Shown one piece after another: positions 1 through 5,877 of a stretch of DNA of 5,877 bases; the stretch's first letter is position 1, and each line of letters opens with the position of its first letter. The stretch covers positions 1-5,877 of the forward strand of contig JAOZKX010000154.1 in assembly GCA_029935135.1 (NCBI GenBank), written 5' to 3'. A model generated the notes under the pieces. That model was not told the origin of the DNA. It did not search any database and worked only from the letters and a program-made list of their open reading frames with translations. Source of the DNA: Desulfocapsa sp. Lineage in GTDB: Bacteria > Desulfobacterota > Desulfobulbia > Desulfobulbales > Desulfocapsaceae. Position numbers and translations under genes: made by a program.

Positions 1-1316
1 TTTTCTATGGTATCGATAATCTGTTGACTTTGGGCAATGATATTGGCCTTGATTGAATCATCCTTAACCATGATGTTTAACTTCAGTGCCCCAAGTTCAA
101 CAGGATGAAGCTGTATGGATAGATTACTCGTTTTCAACCTGGGGTTGGTATTGAACCGTTGTACTAAATTGTCTATTACTTCATGTGCCTGTATGGGAGC
201 ATGGGCGCCCGGGGCAAATTTGCCTTCAATGGGTACCTGAGCAGTGCTTGTTGCCGGTGTCGTTATGCTCAATGGTGTTATTATGGTTTGGGGTTCGGCA
301 CCACTTGTCCCGGTCAATGTAGAGGTGGGTGCCGTAGTCAGTGTTGGTGCAGATTCCTGATTTTGTCCATTACCCGTTTGTTGTTCAGAAGATGATTGCT
401 GAAAGTGAGTGTCGTTCTGGCCAACACTCTCCCCAATCCGTGCTTTGAAGTATTGTCCGGTGGTTTCCTGGCGTGTTCCTTCAAGTGTGGCTGTTCTTCG
501 TGTTTCAAGTGGTTTGTTTTCATTCCGGGCAACTTCAGTAACGACCTGCTGGTGAATCTGTATTTTGTTGCTGTCCGCAGCAAAAAGGGTGTCAGGGGTC
601 TTCGCGAGGCTGTCTACATTTTTCTGATTGTTGTTTTGGATAACAATTGGCCCATTGTTCTGATTCTTATTCAGTAATTGCTGAATCTGTTCAAGGAGCA
701 ATGTTTCTGCCCGTGACGGCTGGCTGAGAGGAGTGGTTGGTGTATTTACTGGAGGAGTTCTTTCACTCTCTGCAACTGCTGTTGCCGTTGTCGTTGTCGT
801 TGTTCTGCCTGCTGCCACTTCCAGAATTCCTGCTACTGTCGTCTGGGATATGGTAGGTTCGAGAGTTACTGAGGATTTTGTGCTACCTGTAAGGGGAGGT
901 GCTTGAGTGGTACCAGGCTGCAACTGTTGTTTAGCTTCTCCCGTTTCTGCTGTTTTACTGAAGAGTTCTGTTGTTCCATTACCGGTAGGTTTGTTAAGTT
1001 CCGGGGAAACAGGGTGAGAGGCGGCATGTTCTTGAGTTGTGTCCGAATTGCTTCCGGCTTGAATAAGTTCTTGAAAAGATGAAGGGGGGATGTTTTCAGG
1101 AGAATCTGGCAAAGCAATAAGGGCAAATTCTCCACCGTCTGTGAGATGAGCATCGTTTGAGGTCTCTTGCTGGTTGCTATTTTCTTGCGTCCGCTGTACT
1201 TCCGCATCAAGAAGCGGTGCAAATTCATCACCACTTGTCTCGGAGTCGTTTGGCAACCCCTGTTGCTTTGCAACATTTTGAGCAGGTGCAGCTTGTGCAA
1301 GAATAATTGCTTCCAT
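1..1316 (-). CDS. fliK: FliK, flagellar hook-length control protein (partial, 3' end missing)
   Basis: FliK is a secreted molecular ruler: its N-terminal part and linker measure the growing hook and its C-terminal domain signals FlhB to switch export to filament substrates. The frame is open from the ATG at 1316 to the left edge, giving 438 visible codons with no stop. Residues 1-380 are low-complexity and rich in Thr, Gln, Asn, Ser and Pro, as expected of a flexible ruler. They include a six-Thr run at 172-177 and a more hydrophobic helix-like block at 204-216. The conserved C-terminal domain begins near 378 and shows LHPVELGAL at 403-411, the family's LxPxxLG motif, followed by KLNIMV. The window ends inside this domain, so roughly 30 to 100 residues are missing. 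GGAG 9 bases upstream, within the preceding gene's final codons, supports the start, which is 6 bases past that gene's stop. Confidence 0.92.
   Translation of the reverse strand, partial: MEAIILAQAAPAQNVAKQQGLPNDSETSGDEFAPLLDAEVQRTQENSNQQETSNDAHLTDGGEFALIALPDSPENIPPSSFQELIQAGSNSDTTQEHAASHPVSPELNKPTGNGTTELFSKTAETGEAKQQLQPGTTQAPPLTGSTKSSVTLEPTISQTTVAGILEVAAGRTTTTTTATAVAESERTPPVNTPTTPLSQPSRAETLLLEQIQQLLNKNQNNGPIVIQNNNQKNVDSLAKTPDTLFAADSNKIQIHQQVVTEVARNENKPLETRRTATLEGTRQETTGQYFKARIGESVGQNDTHFQQSSSEQQTGNGQNQESAPTLTTAPTSTLTGTSGAEPQTIITPLSITTPATSTAQVPIEGKFAPGAHAPIQAHEVIDNLVQRFNTNPRLKTSNLSIQLHPVELGALKLNIMVKDDSIKANIIAQSQQIIDTIE
781..804 (-). repeat. Imperfect hexanucleotide repeat within fliK
   Basis: On the plus strand four consecutive hexamers read GTTGCC, GTTGTC, GTTGTC, GTTGTT. 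On the coding strand they form alternating ACA/ACG codons that give most of the Thr run at FliK residues 172-177 and the adjoining Ala/Thr. Because the unit is six bases, gain or loss of a unit would keep the frame and change the ruler linker by two residues. Confidence 0.7.
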
Positions 1317-1322
1317 ATTGTG

Positions 1323-1895
1323 TTACTCCATCTGTATGGTCGAAAATGTAATACTGAGTTGAGCAGCCGTTGTCTTGTCCATCTGGTCGAGAATTTTTGC
1401 TGCCGATTTAACTTTCATGCTGGCCAGGAGATCAGAAGCAAGCTGAATGTCCAAGCTTCCCATGGCCATGGCTGCCTTAAGAGGCGCCATCTTCGCATAA
1501 ATAAGACTTAGGTTTTTTGTTTTCTTAACTTCCTCAGCATCTTTTTCTGCCAGTGATTCATCAATTTTTTTCTGTATTTTTTTGAGTTCTGTTATCTTCT
1601 CATTTATCCGTTCAAGTTTCTTATCGACCTCCTCCTGCAGAGTCTTTAGCTCCTTTTCTTTTAAGACAATAACTTTTTTCTCATCTGCAAGGTTATCCCT
1701 TTCACTTTGCAAGATGGCATCGATTCTTCTCTCTTCCACAGAATCAAATTCTTTTCTTTGTGTAATGTTCGTAACTGCTTTCTGTTCTTTCCGGCTGGAG
1801 GGTTCTGTACTTTCTTCACACAGCCCTATGGCTGGTACGGTGAGTTGACAGAATGAGAGAACGCATACGGTGAGAAAGGTTTTTCTGATTTTCAT
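1323..1895 (-). CDS. MotE-like protein: signal/anchor, coiled coil and MgtE-N-like domain
   Basis: This 190-residue protein starts with a positively charged, then hydrophobic segment (MKIRKTF followed by residues 8-25) that looks like a Sec signal peptide or membrane anchor. A Cys at 26 follows, but the preceding IGL does not meet the usual lipobox rule of Gly, Ala or Ser just before the Cys. Residues about 52-128 are a dense Lys/Glu coiled coil. Residues 131-186 (IYAKMAPLKAA, then LLASMKVKSAAKILDQMD) resemble the MgtE intracellular N-domain repeats found in MotE-family proteins. Rhizobial MotE is described as a periplasmic partner of the motility protein MotC; whether that role applies here is unknown. 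The ATG at 1895 has AGGA 6 bases upstream. The gene sits 40 bases after fliJ and its end provides the ribosome site for fliK, so it is co-expressed with the export genes. Confidence 0.8.
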   Translation of the reverse strand: MKIRKTFLTVCVLSFCQLTVPAIGLCEESTEPSSRKEQKAVTNITQRKEFDSVEERRIDAILQSERDNLADEKKVIVLKEKELKTLQEEVDKKLERINEKITELKKIQKKIDESLAEKDAEEVKKTKNLSLIYAKMAPLKAAMAMGSLDIQLASDLLASMKVKSAAKILDQMDKTTAAQLSITFSTIQME

Positions 1896-1935
1896 GTTTG
1901 TTCCTGCAATGCTGAGGAGTGAGGGGGAATTGTTT

Positions 1936-2391
1936 TCAGTTGTTATTATTGTTTACTCTGCCATGGCGTAATACGGCAATTTCATCCAGCATAAGTGCTT
2001 CTTTTTTATTTAAGAATGCCAGCCAGGCCTTGTCTTGTTTTTCCTTTAATGTTTCCAGAGCCTTATGTTCTTTACTCTTCTCAAGAAGGGCTTTTCTTGC
2101 CTTTTCAACAGCTTCCTGTTTTCTTTTGAGTTCATTACGGGTTATTTCTATTTGCTGTCGGATATACACGATTCGTTCATCGTAGCGGGCAAGGTCCGAG
2201 GCGATGATGCCTCTGTTCTGTTTTTCGGCAAGGGTTGAGGCAAGTTGTGACTGTTCTTCTTGCAGGCCTTGAAGAACAGCAGAAACTTTTGCTTCTTTTT
2301 GTTGCTTTTCTATATATCTTTGTTTGAATATATCTTCCTGCTGTTTGCGAAAGCGAAGAACAGAGTTCATTGAAAATTTTTTTGCTGCCAT
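1936..2391 (-). CDS. fliJ: FliJ, flagellar export ATPase stalk / chaperone-escort protein
   Basis: FliJ is the central-stalk-like coiled coil that inserts into the FliI hexamer, contacts the export gate protein FlhA, and recycles export chaperones. The protein has 151 residues, close to the usual length of about 147. It is almost wholly charged and helical: a FliJ-type start (FSMNSVLRFRKQQED, 6-20), then a long Lys/Glu/Gln-rich antiparallel coiled coil through about residue 135, with KALETLKEKQ at 110-119 resembling the conserved C-terminal FliJ segment. Sequence similarity in this family is low, so the position between fliI and fliK carries much of the weight. An oddity is the C-terminal tail of five Asn directly before the TGA, encoded by a run of AAC/AAT codons. 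Confidence 0.9.
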   Translation of the reverse strand: MAAKKFSMNSVLRFRKQQEDIFKQRYIEKQQKEAKVSAVLQGLQEEQSQLASTLAEKQNRGIIASDLARYDERIVYIRQQIEITRNELKRKQEAVEKARKALLEKSKEHKALETLKEKQDKAWLAFLNKKEALMLDEIAVLRHGRVNNNNN

Positions 2392-2401
2392 GAATTGTCT
2401 G

Positions 2402-2406
2402 ACCTC
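2402..2406 (-). promoter_or_regulatory. Probable Shine-Dalgarno for fliJ
   Basis: GAGGT is 10 bases upstream of the fliJ ATG at 2391, a slightly long spacing. A second in-frame ATG at 2370 has only an A/T-rich stretch before it, so the upstream ATG is preferred. This site overlaps the TAG of the short ORF upstream by one base. Confidence 0.55.
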
Positions 2407-2483
2407 TATTGAAGGTACTTATTCCCTGGGTAAGCGAATGATTCTGAAAGGATAGTGTGCGTGACAGAGTGGTGGTGTCTCAT
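2406..2483 (-). other. Short 25-codon ORF filling the fliI-fliJ gap (doubtful gene)
   Basis: An ATG at 2483-2481 directly abuts the TAA of fliI, in the same frame, and reads 25 codons to a TAG at 2408-2406. A GGA lies in the last fliI codons, 4 bases upstream of this ATG, as a weak possible ribosome site. The TAG overlaps the AGAGG that serves fliJ. The peptide begins MRHHHSVTHT and matches no family I recognise. The arrangement could be a leader that carries ribosomes to fliJ, or a chance ORF in a 92-base gap. Codon statistics mean little at this length. Confidence 0.15.
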
Positions 2484-3854
2484 TTATTCCAGCTGATCAT
2501 TTTCAAAATCATTCTGGCGTCTATTTCGTTTGCTCAAAGAATCTTCCTGCCGCTGACTGAGAAGTTGTCCGAGATCTTCAACGCTCTGTTTGAGAGATGT
2601 CGTTTCATCGTATCCCTGTCTGAGAAATGTGTTGATGGCATCAATTTTTTCTATGGCAAGATCAATTCTTGGGCTGGACCCCTTGGCGTAGGCACCAATA
2701 TTAATCAGATCTTCGGCTTCAGCGTAGGTGGCCAGCAGATTTCTTGCCTTTCCGGCTAGTTCAATATGTCTTGCTGTTGTCACCTCACGCATGATTCGTG
2801 ATGCAGAATTGAGGACATCAATGGCAGGGTAGTGATTTCTTGCAGCAATCTCCCTTGAAAGAACAATGTGACCGTCAAGGATTGAACGAACAGAATCGGC
2901 CACTGGTTCAGTGAGGTCATCGCCATCAACAAGAACAGTATAGAGCCCGGTAATGGAACCCTGGCCCTTGAATCGTCCCGCACGTTCAAGAAGCTTTGGA
3001 AGTGTTGCAAATACAGACGGGGTGTATCCTTTTGTGGTAGGCGGCTCGCCCACAGCAAGGCCGATTTCACGCATGGCCATGGCAAAACGAGTAACCGAAT
3101 CCATCATCAGCAGGACATTCTTACCTTTACTGCAAAAATATTCGGCAATGGAAGTTGCAACAAAGGCGCCCCGCATACGTAGAAGGGGGGACTGATCAGA
3201 GGTGACAACCACAATAACAGACCTGGCTAGTCCTTCTTTACCAAGATCCCGCTCTATAAATTCACGAACCTCTCTGCCTCGTTCACCAATAAGGGCAATA
3301 ACATTTACATCCGCCTTGGCATACCTGGCCATCATGCCGAGCAGCACACTTTTCCCCACTCCAGATCCCGCCATAATTCCCATACGTTGACCTGTGCCAC
3401 AGGTAATCAGCCCATTGATTGCGCGGACGCCAAGATCAAGGGGTTCGCTGATATTTTGACGCTCCATTGGCCCGGGGGGCAGGGAGTAAATCTGTTTTTC
3501 CTCATTTAAGAGGGGAGGCGGCTTGCTGTCAAGGGGGGTCTCCATGGCATCAATAACACGACCAAGCAGGTTGTCGCCTACTTTAATGGTAGCACTGCTT
3601 TTGACCACTCTAATTCTGCTGCCTGGGCCCAGGCCTCGTATCTCGCCTAGGGGCATAAGAAGTGCTGCGGAATCACTGAATCCAACAATTTCAGCAAGAA
3701 CAGGAGGAGAATCGTCTAATGGGGAAAGTTCACACAGTGAACCAACGGAGGCGTGAGGACAGTGACCTTCTACGACGAGTCCTACGATTTTTGAGACTTT
3801 TCCCCATACCTGGATGGGGTTGATATTGTCAATAGATCCGCTGTAAAGGGCCAT
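2484..3854 (-). CDS. fliI: FliI, flagellum-specific export ATPase
   Basis: FliI is the hexameric ATPase at the cytoplasmic face of the flagellar type III export gate, where it helps unload chaperone-bound substrates. It is homologous to the F1 beta subunit. The 456 residues match family length. The N-terminal beta-barrel domain covers about 15-100. The Walker A loop is AGSGVGKS at 162-169. The catalytic-glutamate motif GER is at 190-192 and Walker B ends with LLMMDS at 248-253. The alpha/beta ATPase signature PAIDVLNSAS spans 343-352. The last 25 or so residues are polar and charged and look like a loose tail. The ATG at 3854 is 12 bases after the fliH stop and in the same frame. Its upstream bases (tttttatacccc) hold no recognisable Shine-Dalgarno, so initiation probably depends on ribosomes terminating at fliH. 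The start gives a normal FliI N-terminus. Confidence 0.98.
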   Translation of the reverse strand: MALYSGSIDNINPIQVWGKVSKIVGLVVEGHCPHASVGSLCELSPLDDSPPVLAEIVGFSDSAALLMPLGEIRGLGPGSRIRVVKSSATIKVGDNLLGRVIDAMETPLDSKPPPLLNEEKQIYSLPPGPMERQNISEPLDLGVRAINGLITCGTGQRMGIMAGSGVGKSVLLGMMARYAKADVNVIALIGERGREVREFIERDLGKEGLARSVIVVVTSDQSPLLRMRGAFVATSIAEYFCSKGKNVLLMMDSVTRFAMAMREIGLAVGEPPTTKGYTPSVFATLPKLLERAGRFKGQGSITGLYTVLVDGDDLTEPVADSVRSILDGHIVLSREIAARNHYPAIDVLNSASRIMREVTTARHIELAGKARNLLATYAEAEDLINIGAYAKGSSPRIDLAIEKIDAINTFLRQGYDETTSLKQSVEDLGQLLSQRQEDSLSKRNRRQNDFENDQLE

Positions 3855-3866
3855 GGGGTATAAAAA

Positions 3867-4724
3867 TCAAGTTAAGGGTTCTGACGGATGTAAGTCCACT
3901 GGATCAGGTTCCATGATAGAATCACGGATCAATTTGATTTGGCTGGCCATACTGGCATCCACTGTACAGCAGGATGATTCTATAAGGCATCCTCCCCGTT
4001 CAATGGTGGAGTCAGGAAGTAAGACAATGTTGTTCAGGCCGCTTATCTGATTGATTATTTCTGTTTTCTGTTTTTCGATGCAGTTGAGATCATCAGGATT
4101 CAACTGTATCTGGAACTCATCAGACTTCACCGCCAGATGAATAGCGTCTTTTATGGTGCTGGTGATGGTCTCACACTGTTCCTGCACAGAGTTTCTGATT
4201 ATCTTTTCTGCTATTGCAAGAACAAGCTCACGCATTTCATCTACTGAATTCTTTAGTATCGTTTCTCGAAGTTGATCCAGTTCCCTGCAGAGATTTGCAA
4301 ATGTCTGCGCACCATTGTCGAAATCCTCTTCTGCCTGGTTCCGTCCTGTCTGCAGTCCTGATTGAAAAGACTCCTCACGAATTTTCTCAATATCCATTTC
4401 GGGTTTTGCTGGTTCCGGAAGAGGCTCAGGGACAGGTTCCGGTTCATCCGTGCCTTTCTCGTCTGTAGGAGAAGCCTCGTTTGCAACAGAATCTGGTGCC
4501 TCAGCAAAAGCATCCTCTGGCTGTTGCCTTGTGTCGTACTCCTGTTCTGGTACTGGAGTCTCTTCCCTTTTCGGTTCCGTCTCATAATTCGGTATGTTGC
4601 CGTGAGGTGTGACTTCTTCCTGGACAATACTCCCCCAGACGGGTTCAGAATGATTACCGGAGCGGTCAAGCAATTGTGCAGGTTTGAAATCACTGTTTTC
4701 TTTGTAGAGTTTAGACAAGCTCAT
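3867..4724 (-). CDS. fliH: FliH, negative regulator of the flagellar export ATPase
   Basis: FliH dimerises, binds FliI, and tethers it to the C-ring and export gate; it resembles the peripheral stalk of F/V-type ATPases. The protein is 285 residues from the ATG at 4724, slightly longer than usual. Residues about 1-110 are polar, acidic and proline-rich, with a PEP-type run around 93-108. Residues 112-180 look helical and contain one GxxxG-like spacing (SGLQTG, 122-127). The C-terminal domain ends with the family signature IERGGCLIES (241-250) followed by TVDAS (254-258). Where relatives commonly have a Gly before this TVDA, here there are two Cys (252-253). An in-frame TTG at 4748 would add 8 residues, but the ATG has GGAGG 5 bases upstream and is preferred. 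The start overlaps the fliG end by 14 bases. The stop is a TGA in the same frame as fliI. Confidence 0.93.
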   Translation of the reverse strand: MSLSKLYKENSDFKPAQLLDRSGNHSEPVWGSIVQEEVTPHGNIPNYETEPKREETPVPEQEYDTRQQPEDAFAEAPDSVANEASPTDEKGTDEPEPVPEPLPEPAKPEMDIEKIREESFQSGLQTGRNQAEEDFDNGAQTFANLCRELDQLRETILKNSVDEMRELVLAIAEKIIRNSVQEQCETITSTIKDAIHLAVKSDEFQIQLNPDDLNCIEKQKTEIINQISGLNNIVLLPDSTIERGGCLIESSCCTVDASMASQIKLIRDSIMEPDPVDLHPSEPLT

Positions 4725-5715
4725 CACCGCCTCCGGTGCCAAGTACAAGTTTACCTTCTTCTTCCAGTTTCATGGCAATTTTGACAATGGACTGCTGCAT
4801 GGCTTCTACCTCAGAAAGCCTTACTGGTCCCATGGCATCAAGGTCGTCACGAATCATATCGGCAGCTCGTGCGGACATATTGGCGAAGATCTTTTCCTGC
4901 ATCTCTTCAGAGGCAGTTTTCAGGGCCATTGTAAGAGAATCATTGTTTACTTCACGCAAGATCATCTGCAGAGAGCGACCATCCAGTTCACCAAGATTTT
5001 CAAAGGTGAACATCAGTTTCCTGATCTCTTCCACCATGTCAGGGTCATTTTCTTCTATGTCATCCAGGATATCCGCATCAATATTATTTTTCAAATGGCT
5101 GAGAAGCTCTACTACCTTATCCAGGCCACCTACCTGTTTTTGTTCTTTTCCGGCAACTAGGCCAATTTCACGATGGAGGGCATCGTCGATTTTTGTGATA
5201 ACCTCAGGGGATACTTTTTCGATACGAGCTATACGATAGACGACATCTGCCCGCATTTCCTCAGGCAGGTTAGATAAAATTTCACCAGCATGTTCCACAT
5301 GTTGCGTTGAGAGAACAAGGGCGATGGTCTGCGGGTGTTCTTTGTCAAGAAGCCCGGCAACCATTCGTGGTGACATAAGGGCAATGGTTTCCAGGGAACC
5401 GCTTTCAGTGCCGGAAATGAACTGTTCCATGAGGTTTTCAGATCGCTCTTCGGATGAAAGGGAGGAGAGCGTTTTTTTGGCAAAGTCGCTCCCCTTTAAA
5501 AAGAGTCCGGCAAAATTAAGCTGATCATCGCGAAAACTGTCCAGCACCCGTTCTTTTATATCCTCAGGGATATGGTCAATGGAGGCAATGGTTCTCGTTA
5601 CTTTACGGATTTCCTCATCACTTAATTCTTCAAATATTTTGGCTGAGGCTTCTTCGCCTAAACACATGAGTAACACAGCTGCCTTGTTGAGTCCGGTAAG
5701 GGTTTCTATAGTCAT
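4711..5715 (-). CDS. fliG: FliG, flagellar motor switch protein
   Basis: FliG is the rotor protein that joins the MS-ring to the C-ring and receives torque from the stator. At 334 residues it is the normal family length. The N-terminal domain (about 1-100, starting with the typical LNKAAVLLMCLGEE) binds the FliF tail. The middle domain carries the EHPQ motif at 126-129. A Gly-Gly hinge lies at 196-197. The C-terminal domain has the MFxF motif as MFTF at 235-238. All charged residues known in E. coli to act in torque generation have counterparts: Lys266, Arg283, Asp290, Asp291 and Arg299, the last in the conserved GPVRL. The ATG at 5715 is supported by GAAGG 7 bases upstream. It follows the fliF stop by 3 bases and its last 14 bases overlap fliH, which suggests translational coupling. 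I see nothing degenerate; it should be functional. Confidence 0.98.
   Translation of the reverse strand: MTIETLTGLNKAAVLLMCLGEEASAKIFEELSDEEIRKVTRTIASIDHIPEDIKERVLDSFRDDQLNFAGLFLKGSDFAKKTLSSLSSEERSENLMEQFISGTESGSLETIALMSPRMVAGLLDKEHPQTIALVLSTQHVEHAGEILSNLPEEMRADVVYRIARIEKVSPEVITKIDDALHREIGLVAGKEQKQVGGLDKVVELLSHLKNNIDADILDDIEENDPDMVEEIRKLMFTFENLGELDGRSLQMILREVNNDSLTMALKTASEEMQEKIFANMSARAADMIRDDLDAMGPVRLSEVEAMQQSIVKIAMKLEEEGKLVLGTGGGDELV
4730..4734 (-). promoter_or_regulatory. Shine-Dalgarno site deciding the fliH start
   Basis: GGAGG lies 5 bases upstream of the ATG at 4724, inside the fliG codons for the Gly run near the FliG C-terminus. It favours this start over the in-frame TTG at 4748. 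Ribosomes finishing fliG pass directly over it, which fits coupled translation of fliG and fliH. Confidence 0.75.
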
Positions 5716-5718
5716 AAC

Positions 5719-5877
5719 TCAGCCTTCATGGATCCATTGTTTGATAATATATGCGGTTGGAACCTGATTTTGCATAACCTTTTGCCGCATTAAAAGAATG
5801 GACTCAGGGATGAGTTCTTCAATCTCAGGCTCTTCCACAACTTGTTCTGCAAGTGCAGCTTTTTCACGCTCCAGGGC
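5719..5877 (-). CDS. fliF: FliF, flagellar MS-ring protein (C-terminal 52 residues only)
   Basis: FliF builds the MS-ring in the inner membrane, the base of the flagellar motor and the housing of the export gate. Only its cytoplasmic C-terminal tail is visible; the rest lies beyond the right edge. The reading frame is open from the edge to a TGA at 5721-5719. The visible part has a charged, Glu-rich stretch followed by a final helix-like segment ending in IIKQWIHEG. A last amphipathic helix with a Trp near the end is the usual form of the FliF tail, which is the part that docks onto the FliG N-terminal domain. Identification rests on this ending and on the position 3 bases upstream of an unmistakable fliG; the fragment alone is too short to be diagnostic. 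A GAAGG at 5727-5723, inside its last codons, serves as the fliG ribosome binding site. Confidence 0.85.
   Translation of the reverse strand, partial: ALEREKAALAEQVVEEPEIEELIPESILLMRQKVMQNQVPTAYIIKQWIHEG

Noticed and set aside
866..1300. Minus-strand 144-codon open frame from a TTG inside the fliK region
   Set aside because: It is a +1 shadow of fliK. The fliK frame is open from 1316 to the window edge, has a good ribosome site and reaches the LxPxxLG domain. The shorter open frame at 338-583 is in the same shadow frame.
1460..1471. Perfect 12-base palindrome CCATGGCCATGG; a similar one occurs near 3072-3082
   Set aside because: Both encode Ala-Met-Ala-Met in the reading frame (MotE-like protein and FliI). 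Chance from codon use is enough; no operator context is evident.
1167..1511. Plus-strand 114-codon open frame across the fliK/MotE-like junction
   Set aside because: It crosses two well-supported minus-strand genes, and its Cys/Arg/His-rich translation looks like an antisense artefact.
2418..2434. Small inverted repeat CTTA...TAAG in the fliI-fliJ gap considered as a terminator
   Set aside because: The inner CCC-A-GGG loop is too tight, the stem is short and bulged, and no T-run follows on the minus strand.
4735..4743. TTGGCACC on the minus strand resembling the -24 half of a sigma-54 promoter
   Set aside because: The expected TTGC-type -12 element at the required spacing is absent (GCGG instead), and the bases encode conserved FliG residues.
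4362..4784. Plus-strand 140-codon open frame antisense to fliH
   Set aside because: It has an Arg/Phe/Leu-rich antisense composition with no domain, and no promoter or ribosome site is evident; fliH explains the region.
4736..5239. Plus-strand 167-codon open frame antisense to fliG
   Set aside because: It lies wholly opposite a fully conserved fliG, is Ser/Arg-rich as is typical of antisense readings, and matches no family I know.

Overview
This window is the interior of a flagellar assembly operon. Every gene supported here lies on the minus strand, so transcription runs from the right edge to the left. In that order the genes are the last 52 codons of fliF (MS-ring), fliG (rotor switch), fliH (ATPase regulator), fliI (export ATPase), fliJ (export stalk), a MotE-like coiled-coil protein, and fliK (hook-length ruler), which runs off the left edge. 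Both ends are cut, so the operon extends beyond the window on both sides.

The genes are packed almost without gaps. fliF and fliG are 3 bases apart, fliG overlaps fliH by 14 bases, fliH and fliI are 12 apart, fliI and fliJ 92, fliJ and the MotE-like gene 40, and the MotE-like gene and fliK 6. I see no convincing internal promoter or rho-independent terminator, and no RNA gene, mobile element, CRISPR array or phage sequence. No stretch over 300 bases lacks a gene.

The products form one physical assembly. The FliF C-terminus anchors FliG under the MS-ring, and FliG transmits torque from the stator. FliH, FliI and FliJ form the cytoplasmic ATPase complex of the type III export gate. FliK is exported through that gate and sets when export switches from hook to filament subunits. 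The MotE-like protein sits where many flagellar operons carry a FliJ-adjacent, MgtE-N-like coiled-coil gene, and it is the least understood member.

The gene order, the moderate GC content and the style of the FliI N-terminus and FliG suggest a Gram-negative bacterium, perhaps a Desulfobacterota (deltaproteobacterial) species. That is an inference from family resemblance, not a measured placement. I found no evidence of a wholly new system. The more unusual points are the fliH/fliI junction (same frame, one TGA, no Shine-Dalgarno), a 25-codon ORF filling the fliI-fliJ gap, the MotE-like protein itself, and the low-complexity, repeat-bearing FliK linker.
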